Of a stretch of DNA of 64,000 nt, positions 46,083-54,088 are shown piece after piece. The stretch lies in NCBI RefSeq assembly GCF_022637555.1, contig NZ_CP093342.1:186001-250000 (forward strand), in the 5' to 3' direction. This stretch comes from Microbacterium sp. H1-D42. GTDB taxonomy: Bacteria; Actinomycetota; Actinomycetes; Actinomycetales; Microbacteriaceae. The notes under the pieces were generated by a model that was not told the DNA's origin, did not search any database, and saw only the letters and a list, made by a program, of their open reading frames with translations. How positions within the stretch are numbered: position 1 is the first letter of the stretch; every line of letters starts with the position of its first letter. Made by a program: the position numbers and the translations under genes.

Positions 46083-46730
46083 ATGACGGACAAGAACTTC
46101 GACGACAACAGCGCCGAGGTTCCGGGCGAGGGGTCGGGTGCGCAGGCACCCGGCCCCGAGTCGCAGAACCCGGGCGCCCAGCCCAACCCGCCTGCCGCTG
46201 ACGCAGCCGCGGCCGAGGGCTCGGACGACGACCTGACGGTCGACGACATCCTGAATGCGATGCAGACCGACGAGGCCTCTTCTGACGACGGATCGGATGC
46301 TGGGATCGTGAACGCCGAGCACGCTCTGCTCAACGACCTCAAGCGTCTGCAGGCCGAGTACGCCAACTACCGCCGCCGCACCGAAGAGCAGCGTCACATC
46401 GAGATCGCCCGCGCGAAGGGGGAGGCCGCAAAGGACCTGCTGCCGGTGCTCGACGACCTCGACCGCGCGCAGCAGCACGGCGATCTGGTCGAGGGCTCTG
46501 CCTTCTCGGTCATCGCCGGGAAGGTGCGCACCGTCGTAGAGCGCCTCGGCGTCGTCTCGTACGGTGTCGCGGGCGAGGAGTTCGACCCGCAGCACCATGA
46601 GGCGATCTTCCAGCAGCCCACTCCCGGCGCCACCAGCTCGACGATCCTCGAGGTCGTCGAGGTCGGCTATCGTCTCGGCGACGTCGAACTGCGCCCTGCG
46701 AAGGTCGTCGTCTCTGTTCCAGCGGAGTAG
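46083..46730 (+). CDS. grpE: Nucleotide exchange factor GrpE
   Basis: The protein is 215 aa. The acidic disordered N-terminus (about 75 residues) precedes the coiled coil (LLNDLKRLQAEYANYRRRTEEQRHIEIARAKGEAAKDLLPVLDDLDRA) and the C-terminal beta domain (GEEFDPQHHEAIFQQPT, VVEVGYRLGDVELRPAKVVVS). It releases ADP from DnaK. It starts 2 nt after the dnaK stop. Confidence 0.96.
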   Translation: MTDKNFDDNSAEVPGEGSGAQAPGPESQNPGAQPNPPAADAAAAEGSDDDLTVDDILNAMQTDEASSDDGSDAGIVNAEHALLNDLKRLQAEYANYRRRTEEQRHIEIARAKGEAAKDLLPVLDDLDRAQQHGDLVEGSAFSVIAGKVRTVVERLGVVSYGVAGEEFDPQHHEAIFQQPTPGATSSTILEVVEVGYRLGDVELRPAKVVVSVPAE

Positions 46731-46737
46731 GTGATCA

Positions 46738-47721
46738 ATGGCAAGCCAGGATTGGTTCGACAAGGACTTCTACAAGACGCTCGGCGTCACCAAGGACGTC
46801 TCCGACGCCGACCTCAAGAAGACGTATCGCAAGCTCGCGCGCAAGTACCACCCCGACTCCAATCAGGGTGATGCCAAGGCCGAGGCGAAGTTCAAGGAGA
46901 TCAGCGAGGCGTACAGCGTGCTCAGCGACGCCGAGCAGCGTCGTGAGTACGACGAGATCCGCGCGATGGGGTCAGGCGCCCGCTTCACGGCGCCAGGTTC
47001 CGGGGCATCCGGCGGCTTCGAGGACGTCTTCAGCCGATTCGGTCAGGGCGGCGGCCAGCAGGCCGACTTCGATGACATCTTCTCGATGTTCTCGCAGGGC
47101 GGCGGCGGGTCGTTCGGCTCCGGTCGATTCGGCCAGCCGACCGGTGGCTACCGCGGATTCGGCGGCCCGCAGAAGGGCGCCGACGTCACGGCGACCACCA
47201 CGCTCGACTTCGTCACGGCGGCGCAGGGAGACACTGTCAGCCTGCAGTCTGCCGACGGCAAGCCGTTCAAGGTCAAGGTGCCGGCGGGCGTCAAGGACGG
47301 GCAGAAGATCCGTCTGCGCGGTCGCGGCCGTCCCTCGCCGGACGGTGGCGAACCAGGTGACATCGTGTTGCAGGTGAAGGTCCGCCCGCATCCGGTGTTC
47401 ACTCGCGATGGACTGAACCTGCGCCTGACGGTGCCGGTGACGTTCACCGAGGCGACGCTGGGTGCCACCATCGAGGTGCCGACGCTCAGCGGCGACGTCG
47501 TGAAGCTGCGGGTCGCCCCCGGCACGCCCTCCGGGCGCGTGCTGAGGGTGAAGGGCCGTGGCATCAAGTCGACCAAGGGCACCGGCGATCTTCTCGCCGA
47601 GCTGCAGGTGGCGGTGCCGTCGCACCTCGACGATGCTGCTCGTGCGGCTCTCGAGGCCTTCGCGGCAGCCGAGCCCAAGGAGAACCCGCGGGCCGAGATG
47701 ATGGCGAAGGCGAAGGCCTAG
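46738..47721 (+). CDS. dnaJ: DnaJ-family co-chaperone without zinc finger
   Basis: The protein is 327 aa. The J domain (about 8-75) contains the HPD tripeptide in ARKYHPDSNQGD. A Gly/Phe-rich linker follows (GSFGSGRFGQPTGGYRGFGG), then two C-terminal substrate-binding beta domains (GADVTATTTLDFVTAAQGDTV, RPHPVFTRDGLNLRLTVPVTF). The CxxCxGxG zinc-binding repeats of type I DnaJ are absent, so it is the type II form that commonly sits in actinobacterial dnaK operons. It delivers substrates to DnaK and stimulates its ATPase. It lies 7 nt after grpE. Confidence 0.95.
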   Translation: MASQDWFDKDFYKTLGVTKDVSDADLKKTYRKLARKYHPDSNQGDAKAEAKFKEISEAYSVLSDAEQRREYDEIRAMGSGARFTAPGSGASGGFEDVFSRFGQGGGQQADFDDIFSMFSQGGGGSFGSGRFGQPTGGYRGFGGPQKGADVTATTTLDFVTAAQGDTVSLQSADGKPFKVKVPAGVKDGQKIRLRGRGRPSPDGGEPGDIVLQVKVRPHPVFTRDGLNLRLTVPVTFTEATLGATIEVPTLSGDVVKLRVAPGTPSGRVLRVKGRGIKSTKGTGDLLAELQVAVPSHLDDAARAALEAFAAAEPKENPRAEMMAKAKA

Positions 47722-47723
47722 TC

Positions 47724-48167
47724 ATGGATGCTGACGTGCCCGTCTTCGCGATCGCGGTCGCCGCGGAGCTGGCCGGCATGCACCCCCAGACGCTGCGGCA
47801 GTACGACCGCATCGGACTGGTGGTGCCCGGCCGCACCCGCGGCGGCTCGCGGCGGTACTCGATGCGCGACATCGAGCAGCTCCGCGAGGTCGCCCAGCTC
47901 TCGAGTGAGGGGATGAGCCTGCCGGCCATCGCCCGCCTGCTCGATCTGGAGGACGAGGTGCGGATGCTGCGGCGGCGCGTTCTGGAACTCGAGGGTGCGC
48001 TGCGCGCCGAGCGCGAGACCCGCCCCGGCATGCGCGTGTTCGCCGCCGGGTCGACCGGTCAGGTCGTCACTGTCGGCTCTGGCCGGCGGATCCGGCGCTC
48101 GACGGAGGTCGTGCTCTGGCATCCGCGCTCCCGTGCATCTGACGACGCCGCGCCCGACGAGAACTGA
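47724..48167 (+). CDS. hspR: Heat-shock repressor HspR, MerR family
   Basis: The protein is 147 aa. The MerR winged helix is FAIAVAAELAGMHPQTLRQYDRIGLVVPGRTRGGSRRYS, followed by the dimerisation coiled coil EQLREVAQLSSEGMSLPAIARLLDLEDEVRMLRRRVLELEGAL. The C-terminus has the hydrophobic STEVVLWHPR typical of HspR. It represses its own operon through the HAIR site at 44152-44172. It starts 2 nt after the dnaJ stop, so the whole four-gene unit is co-transcribed. Confidence 0.95.
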   Translation: MDADVPVFAIAVAAELAGMHPQTLRQYDRIGLVVPGRTRGGSRRYSMRDIEQLREVAQLSSEGMSLPAIARLLDLEDEVRMLRRRVLELEGALRAERETRPGMRVFAAGSTGQVVTVGSGRRIRRSTEVVLWHPRSRASDDAAPDEN

Positions 48168-48239
48168 CGCACTCGTGCCCTAGGCTTGCCGGGTCGGGGG
48201 GCGACGGGATGCCTCCTGCTCAACCGGAGGAAACCCCAT

Positions 48240-48659
48240 ATGCGCACTGCGCCGAAGTCCGTCCTGTTCATCACCGCACTCGCCATCGGCATCGGCCTCA
48301 CCGGCTGCTCTGCCGGCGGGCAGTCCGTCGCCGACGCCTGCAAGATCATCTCGGATGAGGGCGCCGCGATCACCAGCAGCGCCCAGGAGGCCATGGGCTC
48401 GGCCGCATCCGACCCGAAGGCAGCTGTCGACGCGCTCGGCGACGTACAGAAGCAGTTCGAAGAGCTCGGCGGCAAGATCACGAACGCAGAGGTCAAGCCC
48501 GCGTTCGACGACTTCGTGTCTGCGTATGGCGACCTCACCAGCGCGATCGGCATCATCGCCGAAGACCCCGAGAACTCCTCGGACGCGATGACCGCGATGT
48601 CGGATGCCACCACAAAGGTCACCGACGCCGGTCAGGCCATGAACAAGCTCTGCTCGTGA
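48240..48659 (+). CDS. Small secreted lipoprotein, function unknown
   Basis: The protein is 139 aa. The lipobox AIGIGLTGC places the lipidated Cys at position 23. The mature part is predicted all helical, with regular Ala, Asp and Glu spacing (DACKIISDEGAAITSSAQEAM, TSAIGIIAEDPENSS), and has a lone pair of cysteines (one near the start, one in the C-terminal KLCS) that could form a disulfide. ATG at 48240 follows GGAGG. It lies 72 nt after hspR and is followed by a strong terminator. I do not recognise a function. Confidence 0.8.
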   Translation: MRTAPKSVLFITALAIGIGLTGCSAGGQSVADACKIISDEGAAITSSAQEAMGSAASDPKAAVDALGDVQKQFEELGGKITNAEVKPAFDDFVSAYGDLTSAIGIIAEDPENSSDAMTAMSDATTKVTDAGQAMNKLCS

Positions 48660-48677
48660 TCTGACCCTATTGAGAAA

Positions 48678-48716
48678 CCAGCTCCTGCATGAGAGATCAC
48701 GCAGGAGCTGGGTTTT
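48678..48716 (+). terminator. Rho-independent terminator
   Basis: CCAGCTCCTGC pairs with GCAGGAGCTGG (11 bp, 12-nt loop) followed by GTTTTC, 18 nt after the lipoprotein stop. In the opposite direction it can also serve mgtE, which converges on it. Confidence 0.85.
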
Positions 48717-48765
48717 CGTGCGGGAAGTGGTTTCTCGCGGGCGGTAGTGAGCGCGGATGGAGGGG

Positions 48766-50124
48766 TCAGATGCCGAGCACGGCCTTCGCGATCAGGAAGT
48801 AGATGATCAGGCCTGTCGCGTCGACGAACGTCGTGATGAAGGGGTTCGAGAACACGGCGGGGTCGACCTTGATCGCGCGGGCGGCGAGCGGCATGATGCC
48901 GCCGATGGATGCTGCCACCGTGCACACTGCGAGCAGAGTCAGCCCGATGACCAGGCCGATGTGCCAGTCGTAGATGAGTCCGGTCAGGGAGAACCCGAGG
49001 ATCCCCAGCAGCAGGCCAAGGCTCATGCCGACCCTGATCTCCCGGGAGAGCACCTTGCCGAGATCCCGAGGCGTCACCTCGCCCAGAGCGAGTGAGCGGG
49101 TCACGGTCGTCGCGGCCTGATTGCCGGTGTTGCCGCCGGTGCCGATCAGCAGCGGCACGAACAGTGCCAGCACGGTCATGTGCGCCAGCGTCGCCTCGAA
49201 GGTGTCGAGCACCTGCACCGTGAGCGTCGCACCGACCGCGAGCACCAGCAGCCAGACCACCCGCGAGCGCACCAGGCGCCGGATGGGCGTGGACAGGTAG
49301 GAGCGGCGCAGCGGCTCGACGCCGCCCTGGCGGGCAGCATCCTCACTCTCCTCCTGCTTCAGGATGCGTGCGGCGTCGTCGATGGTCAGCACGCCCACCA
49401 GGCGCTCCTCGCTGTCGACGATGGGCAGGGCGAGCAGTCCGAGGTCGGTGGTGCGGCGGGCGGCGGTCTCAGCATCCTCCTCCGCAATCGCGACATGCGC
49501 ATCGCGCATGATGTCGGCGATGATGCTGTCGTCCTCGGCTGCGAGCAGGTCGCGCAGGCTGACGACGCCGACGACGCGGCGGCCGGAGTCGGTGACCGGA
49601 AGCGTGTAGATCGTCTCGGCGTGGTCGAGGTCTGCGCGCACGCGCCGCATCGTCTCGCCGACGGTCAGCTGCGGGTGCGTGAGGATCACCTCGGGGCTCA
49701 TCCGGCGCCCGATCGCGTTCTCCGGATACCCGAGGACGGATGCTGTCAGGTCGCGTTCGCGCTGTGAGAGCCCGCGCAGCAGTCGAGGTGCGACGGACGC
49801 CGGCAGCTCGTCGAGCAGCCAGACCCGGTCATCCGGATCCATCTCGGCGAACAGGCGGGTGACCTCGGCATCCTGCAGCGCCTGGATCAGGTCGCTCTGC
49901 ATGCCAGGCGTGAGCGCCTCGAACACCTCCAGCGCACGCGTCTTCGCCAGCAGACGATAGACGATCGCGCCGTTCGCGATGCGGAGCCGCCCGAGCAGTT
50001 CGACGATGTCTGGGACCGGCATCGGTGTGAGGGCGGTGGATGCTGCCGCGAGATCACCGCGGTCGATGGACTGCTCGATCGCCTCGGCGATGTCGGAGAT
50101 GTGCTGCAGCTGCTTCGGAGTCAT
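48766..50124 (-). CDS. mgtE: Magnesium transporter MgtE
   Basis: The protein is 452 aa. The N domain (about 1-130) is LFAEMDPDDRVWLLDELPA-like, followed by tandem CBS domains (GRRMSPEVILTHPQLTVGETM to VVGVVSLRDLLA, and IADIMRDAHVAIAEEDAETA to LVGVLTIDDAARI). About five membrane helices contain the pore signature LLIGTGGNTGNQAATTVTRSLALGEV. It is a Mg2+-gated Mg2+ channel. The start ATG at 50124 follows TAAGG. A proline-rich 20-codon leader ORF precedes it, so expression is probably controlled by leader-peptide translation. Confidence 0.95.
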   Translation of the reverse strand: MTPKQLQHISDIAEAIEQSIDRGDLAAASTALTPMPVPDIVELLGRLRIANGAIVYRLLAKTRALEVFEALTPGMQSDLIQALQDAEVTRLFAEMDPDDRVWLLDELPASVAPRLLRGLSQRERDLTASVLGYPENAIGRRMSPEVILTHPQLTVGETMRRVRADLDHAETIYTLPVTDSGRRVVGVVSLRDLLAAEDDSIIADIMRDAHVAIAEEDAETAARRTTDLGLLALPIVDSEERLVGVLTIDDAARILKQEESEDAARQGGVEPLRRSYLSTPIRRLVRSRVVWLLVLAVGATLTVQVLDTFEATLAHMTVLALFVPLLIGTGGNTGNQAATTVTRSLALGEVTPRDLGKVLSREIRVGMSLGLLLGILGFSLTGLIYDWHIGLVIGLTLLAVCTVAASIGGIMPLAARAIKVDPAVFSNPFITTFVDATGLIIYFLIAKAVLGI

Positions 50125-50142
50125 GGCATGCCTTACGGGAAG

Positions 50143-50186
50143 GCACCGCCGACAGCGGAGAGCGGAGCGACTCAGCCGAGCGGTGC
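50143..50186 (-). promoter_or_regulatory. Leader hairpin between Pro-rich peptide and mgtE
   Basis: GCACCGC (50143-50149) and GCGGTGC (50180-50186) form a perfect 7-bp stem that includes the last codons of the leader ORF. A second small stem, GCCTT-ACGGG-AAGGC (about 50130-50144), overlaps the mgtE Shine-Dalgarno and competes with it. Ribosome position on the leader would decide which forms. Confidence 0.5.
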
Positions 50187-50234
50187 GGAAGGGGTGGGAA
50201 AGACGGGTCTGCGACTGTGACTGTCACTGGACAT
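50172..50234 (-). CDS. Proline-rich leader peptide upstream of mgtE
   Basis: A 20-codon ORF encoding MSSDSHSRRPVFPTPSAPLG has a GAGGTGG ribosome-binding site about 7 nt upstream and ends 47 nt before the mgtE start. Five... of its last eleven residues are proline-containing steps (four prolines: RRP, VFP, TP, AP). Proline-rich or acidic/proline leader peptides control Mg2+ transporter genes in enterobacteria (mgtL), where slow translation at Pro codons under low Mg2+ or low proline switches the leader RNA. The same logic is proposed here; sequence alone does not prove translation. Confidence 0.65.
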   Translation of the reverse strand: MSSDSHSRRPVFPTPSAPLG

Positions 50235-50277
50235 GAGATACCACCTCACTTCCTGGGGGCTCGGGGCTACTCGTGCC

Positions 50278-50283
50278 ACCCTA
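50278..50283 (-). promoter_or_regulatory. -10 box of the mgtE leader transcript
   Basis: TAGGGT on the minus strand, 44 nt upstream of the leader ATG. It matches the -10 style seen elsewhere in the window; no convincing -35 was found. Confidence 0.4.
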
Positions 50284-50304
50284 CCCCGGGGCGGCTGAGT
50301 GCCC

Positions 50305-51273
50305 TCATCCGAGCGGGTCGACGGCGAACCGGAAGGCGGCGCCCTGGCGGAACGGCTCGACGATCTCGAAATTCTCGTAGGCTGGGCCGCCGGGGATCTC
50401 CGAGGCGCTCGCCCAGTACGACCACCGAGCGTTGACCAGCACCTCAAGATCAGGGTGCGGGTCTTCGATACGCCACGTCTGACGGGCCCGTCGTCCGAGG
50501 AACCGCCAGTGCTCTGCCATGTCATCGGCGTACGTCGCGGACCACGGGTCCTCTTCGTCTCCGATCGCACTGACCACGGCGACGTCGCCTTCGCGACGCA
50601 ACCGGGACAGGTCGAAGCGAGCATGCCTCGAGAATCCGGTGCCCGAGAACTCCGGCCACAGTCCACGCGGCGATGCGGTGCCATCTGCGAGCTCGAGCAC
50701 GCGCAGGCGCGCCCAGTTGCCCATCGTCGCGGTGAGGATCAGGTTCTGTAGGGGTACGGACGTCTCGTTCGCGAATCCCGCCACTTCCACCTCGTGTGGA
50801 CGATCGGCCCGGAATCGCACGCGTACGCGCACATCAGCGCCGTTGTCGAACCGCTCGACGCCGATCCAGACGGTGAGGTGCTCGACGCCGTCGATCACCT
50901 CGAGCATCCCTCTCGCCGGAGCCAGCGGGTCCGCTGGGACGAGCACATCGTCTGCCCGATCGCCCGACCAGAACCGCTTGCCGCGCTCGCCGGGATCCAG
51001 TGCACTCTCCTCGAGTTCTGAGTACCCGCGCACATCGCTGCCCACCGGGACCGGCTCGACGGCGATGAAGTTGACCAGCCGCTCACGTGGATGGTCGAGG
51101 TAGGACGTGAAGATCCTCAGCAGACCGCGCGGCCCAGGAATCGGATGGATTCCGACCTGCAGGCCATCGGCATGACCCCACCGCGGCTCAGCATTCGATC
51201 TGACGGTCGGCCTCAGCCAGCGTCCGTCGGTCGCGGCCCGAGCGGCGGTGGCGAAACGCTCTTCCCCAGTCAT
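50305..51273 (-). CDS. Uncharacterised protein divergent from DUF4185 lipoprotein
   Basis: The protein is 322 aa, with no signal peptide, and appears beta-rich and soluble (VERFDNGADVRVRVRFRADRPHEVEVAGF, LILTATMGNWARLRVLELADG, TGFSRHARFDLSRLRREGDVAVVSAIGDEEDP). ATG at 51273 was chosen because AAGGAG stands 6 nt before it; the in-frame ATG at 51288 lacks a ribosome-binding site and abuts the operator. It shares the GAAATCGATTTC operator region with the divergent DUF4185 gene, so it is probably part of the same carbohydrate regulon. No family is recognised; a role in handling an imported or extracellular glycan is inference. Confidence 0.7.
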   Translation of the reverse strand: MTGEERFATAARAATDGRWLRPTVRSNAEPRWGHADGLQVGIHPIPGPRGLLRIFTSYLDHPRERLVNFIAVEPVPVGSDVRGYSELEESALDPGERGKRFWSGDRADDVLVPADPLAPARGMLEVIDGVEHLTVWIGVERFDNGADVRVRVRFRADRPHEVEVAGFANETSVPLQNLILTATMGNWARLRVLELADGTASPRGLWPEFSGTGFSRHARFDLSRLRREGDVAVVSAIGDEEDPWSATYADDMAEHWRFLGRRARQTWRIEDPHPDLEVLVNARWSYWASASEIPGGPAYENFEIVEPFRQGAAFRFAVDPLG

Positions 51274-51291
51274 TTCCGTCTCCTTCATGTT

Positions 51292-51320
51292 GAAATCGAT
51301 TTCTTGATGGTATCGATTTC
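51292..51320. promoter_or_regulatory. LacI-type operator pair between divergent genes
   Basis: GAAATCGATTTC (51292-51303) is a perfect 12-bp palindrome. GGTATCGATTTC (51309-51320) is a second, degenerate copy (10 of 12). They lie in the 77-nt gap between the starts at 51273 (minus) and 51351 (plus). A central CG and such symmetry are typical of LacI-family regulators. Confidence 0.7.
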
Positions 51321-51350
51321 AGTAGAGTGAGGCCAGAGTCAAGGAGGATC

Positions 51351-52493
51351 ATGCGTCGCGCTGCTCTCGTTCGCATTCTCGCCGGTGCCGCCGCGGTGGC
51401 TTCGGTCGTCATGTTCGCCGGCTGCTCGCCAGGAGGTGCGGTGAGCATCAACACCGACCCGAACCGGCCCTTCGTTCTCAAGGGCGTCTCAGGAGTCACT
51501 GAGATCGCGCAGCTGACGGGGCCGGATGCCATGAACGACACCGCATCGGTGGGGGTCGCCGGCACCGATCTGGGCTCGATGGTGAATCTCGGCGAGCGGA
51601 CCTTCTTCCTCTTCGGCGACACGTTCGGCGAACGCGCGCCGGATGCGATCGGCGGCCAGGGCGACTTCTGGCGATCCAACGTGATGGCCTGGTCGAACGA
51701 CGACGATCCGACCGATGGCATCTCCTTCGATGGGTGGCTCGAGGACGACATCGGATTGGCTGCGCCGATCATCGAGGGAGACCATGACTCCAACGAGATC
51801 GGCGGCGAAGTCACCAAGATCCCGACCTACGGATTCGCCATCGCCGAGACCCTCTACGTGTCGTACATGTCAGTCAAGCACTGGGGAGAGCCCGGGGCGT
51901 GGGATGCCAACTTCGCGGCCCTGGTGAAGTCGACGGACGGGGGCGAGAGCTGGCATCCGGTCGATGGCGTGCAGTGGCCCGGCGAGTCGAACTTCATCCA
52001 GGTGGGGACGGCGAACGTCCGGGAATCAGGGGTCGACTACATCTACTTCTGGTCGATACCGGCCGGTCGTTTCGGGGGTGTGCAGCTCATGCGCGTGCCG
52101 GCCGACGAGGAGTCGGTGGAGTCGCAGGGTGCATACGAGTACTTCACGGGGGCGACGGGCGAGAAGCCGCACTGGAGTCACGAGATGGCCGACGCGACGA
52201 CCATCGTCGACGGCACGATCGGTGAGCTCTCGGTGATGCACTCCGAGTACCTGGATCGGTGGGTCATGACGTACTCCGATGCCGGCAACGCGTACATCCG
52301 CGAAGGCATCACCCCGTGGGGGCCGTGGGGTGATCCCATCGAGCTCATCTCGCGGTCGGACTACCCAGGTCTCTATTCGCCGTACCTCAATCCGCGCTAC
52401 ACCTCGGACGACGGCAGGACGATCTACTTCACGCTGTCGCTCTGGGATCCCTACAACGTGTTCTGGTTCTCGGCAGAACTGGAACGGCCGTGA
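51351..52493 (+). CDS. DUF4185 lipoprotein, candidate GH183-type glycan hydrolase
   Basis: The protein is 380 aa. The lipobox VVMFAGC gives the lipidated Cys25. The rest is a DUF4185 five-bladed propeller: LTGPDAMNDTASVGVAGTDLGSM, FFLFGDTFGER with the conserved GDTFG (Asp90), DGWLEDDIGLAAPII, MSVKHWGEPGAWDANFAALVKS, ELSVMHSEYLDRWVMTY and a C-terminal YFTLSLWDPYNVFWF. DUF4185 is the catalytic domain of GH183 endo-D-arabinanases described from Microbacterium. The match to family is confident; the substrate is not. ATG at 51351 follows AAGGAGG. It would act outside the membrane on an extracellular glycan. Confidence 0.82.
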   Translation: MRRAALVRILAGAAAVASVVMFAGCSPGGAVSINTDPNRPFVLKGVSGVTEIAQLTGPDAMNDTASVGVAGTDLGSMVNLGERTFFLFGDTFGERAPDAIGGQGDFWRSNVMAWSNDDDPTDGISFDGWLEDDIGLAAPIIEGDHDSNEIGGEVTKIPTYGFAIAETLYVSYMSVKHWGEPGAWDANFAALVKSTDGGESWHPVDGVQWPGESNFIQVGTANVRESGVDYIYFWSIPAGRFGGVQLMRVPADEESVESQGAYEYFTGATGEKPHWSHEMADATTIVDGTIGELSVMHSEYLDRWVMTYSDAGNAYIREGITPWGPWGDPIELISRSDYPGLYSPYLNPRYTSDDGRTIYFTLSLWDPYNVFWFSAELERP

Positions 52494-52508
52494 TCTCGGA
52501 CGGTTCTC

Positions 52509-52537
52509 TTGTGCTTGAAATCGATTTCGTCTAACGT
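52509..52537 (+). promoter_or_regulatory. Promoter with embedded operator for the sugar ABC operon
   Basis: TTGTGC (52509-52514), 17-nt spacer, TAACGT (52532-52537). The perfect palindrome GAAATCGATTTC (52517-52528) fills the spacer, so a bound repressor would block RNA polymerase. The remaining 106 nt to the ATG at 52644 form a 5' UTR ending in GAGGAGG. Confidence 0.7.
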
Positions 52538-52643
52538 GGCGATCAAGCGGTCGACGGCGACCTGTCCGCTCGACCCTGGCGCCGGCGTCAGCCGGCAACA
52601 CAGCCCCGATTCGACGACGATTCGTGTTCCTGAGGAGGAACCC

Positions 52644-54017
52644 ATGGCAATCACCACATCGAGCAAGAGGCGGATCCTGCTGTCCGCTCTCGGCGCGATC
52701 ACAGCGGTAGGCCTTCTGGCCGGCTGCGGATCCAGCACACCCGGCGAGGGTGCGGATGACGGCGGCGGCAGCGCCGACGGCGTCACCACGGTGCAGTTCT
52801 GGCACCGCAACTTCACGCCTGTGGAGAACGAGTGGTACAAGGACATCGTCAAGAAGTTCAATGCGTCACAGGACAAGATCAAAGTCGTCGACACTGAGGT
52901 TCCCGGTGACGCGTGGGACCAGAAGATGAAGGCAGCGCAGGCAGCAGGCAAGGCCCCTGACGTCTACACGTTCTCTGCGAGCATCACCGATGCGGTCAAC
53001 GCGAAGCAGCTGCACTCGCTGACTGACATCGTGCCGCAGGACAAGCTCGACGAGATCATCGAGCAGGCGCAGCCGATCTCGCAGATCGATGGCACGTATT
53101 ACGCCTATCCGCTGCTGCTCGAGCCGCAGACGGTGCTGTTCTGGAACAAGGCCATGCTGGACAAGGCCGGGGTCGACAGCGCGAAGGGCCCGGAGACCTG
53201 GGAGGACCTGCTGGCCGCGTGCGCGAAGATCCAGCCGACGCTTGCCAAGGGGCAGTACTGCATCTCTCCCGCCGCCGACGCACCCACCTTCGCCTGGTCG
53301 AGTGTCGGCCAGCAGTGGAACTTCGCCGGCCACACGGCGCTCACTGACGACTGGACGGCCCCGAACATCGACAACGACGGCTACCGCGACCTGATGTCGC
53401 AGTACAAGGCGCTGTGGGACAACGGCTACATGGCCAAGCAGGCGCTGGCACCCTACGTCGCCGGCAAGGACTTCGGCGAGCAGAAGGTCGCGTTCAAGGT
53501 CTCGGGCTCGTGGATGATGTCGGAGATCGGCTCTGACTTCCCCGACATGCTGCAGAACACCGGGGTGGGTGCGTTCGTCAACTCCAAGAACGCCGACGGA
53601 CGCGGTGCCACGACGCTCGGCAACTTCCGCTGGGTGATCGACGCCAAGACGAAGAACGCCGAGGCGGCCGCAGAGTTCCTGACCTGGGCGCTGGCTGGCG
53701 ACCCTGACCTGCTGGTGCCGTTCTTCGTCGGCACGCAGTTCACGAAGGTGCCAGTGCGCACCGATGTGCAGGACGCCGTCGCGAAGGATGAGGCCGCCGC
53801 AGACGCGCCGTGGTCGGACATCGTCGTCAACGACATCATCCCGACCGCGATCCCCGAGCCGACGTACCCGTGGGATGTCTCCCTCGCAGTCGGCACGGCG
53901 ATGGAGTCTGTGATGAAGGGCGCCGCGACGCCGGATGCCGCCATCGCCACGGCCGAGAAGGCGATCCAGACGGTCATCGACCGGGATTCGCTGCCTGAGA
54001 AGGCACCGAAGAACTGA
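52644..54017 (+). CDS. Sugar ABC transporter substrate-binding lipoprotein
   Basis: The protein is 457 aa. The lipobox ITAVGLLAGC gives Cys28. It is an extracellular solute-binding protein family 1 member: VTTVQFWHRNFTPVENEWYKDIVKKFNASQ, VPGDAWDQKMKAAQAAGKAPDVYTF, IDGTYYAYPLLLEPQTVLFWNKAMLDKAG and WDNGYMAKQALAPYVAGKDFGEQKVAFKVSGSWMMSEI. Such proteins bind oligosaccharides for CUT1 importers. ATG at 52644 was chosen for its GAGGAGG site. It is the first gene of the importer and probably binds oligosaccharides released by the DUF4185 proteins. The ATPase gene is absent, so a shared MsiK-like ATPase elsewhere is likely. Confidence 0.9.
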   Translation: MAITTSSKRRILLSALGAITAVGLLAGCGSSTPGEGADDGGGSADGVTTVQFWHRNFTPVENEWYKDIVKKFNASQDKIKVVDTEVPGDAWDQKMKAAQAAGKAPDVYTFSASITDAVNAKQLHSLTDIVPQDKLDEIIEQAQPISQIDGTYYAYPLLLEPQTVLFWNKAMLDKAGVDSAKGPETWEDLLAACAKIQPTLAKGQYCISPAADAPTFAWSSVGQQWNFAGHTALTDDWTAPNIDNDGYRDLMSQYKALWDNGYMAKQALAPYVAGKDFGEQKVAFKVSGSWMMSEIGSDFPDMLQNTGVGAFVNSKNADGRGATTLGNFRWVIDAKTKNAEAAAEFLTWALAGDPDLLVPFFVGTQFTKVPVRTDVQDAVAKDEAAADAPWSDIVVNDIIPTAIPEPTYPWDVSLAVGTAMESVMKGAATPDAAIATAEKAIQTVIDRDSLPEKAPKN

Positions 54018-54024
54018 TCATCGG

Positions 54025-54059
54025 ATGCCGGGGATCAGCAGCATTCTGATCCCCGGCAT
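54025..54059 (+). promoter_or_regulatory. Perfect 14-bp intra-operon hairpin after the binding-protein gene
   Basis: ATGCCGGGGATCAG pairs completely with CTGATCCCCGGCAT around a 7-nt loop, 8 nt after the stop. No T-run follows. Such hairpins often protect the binding-protein mRNA or partly end transcription, so that more binding protein than permease is made. Confidence 0.7.
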
Positions 54060-54088
54060 TCCCCTGCACCCACACGACAGGAACGCAC

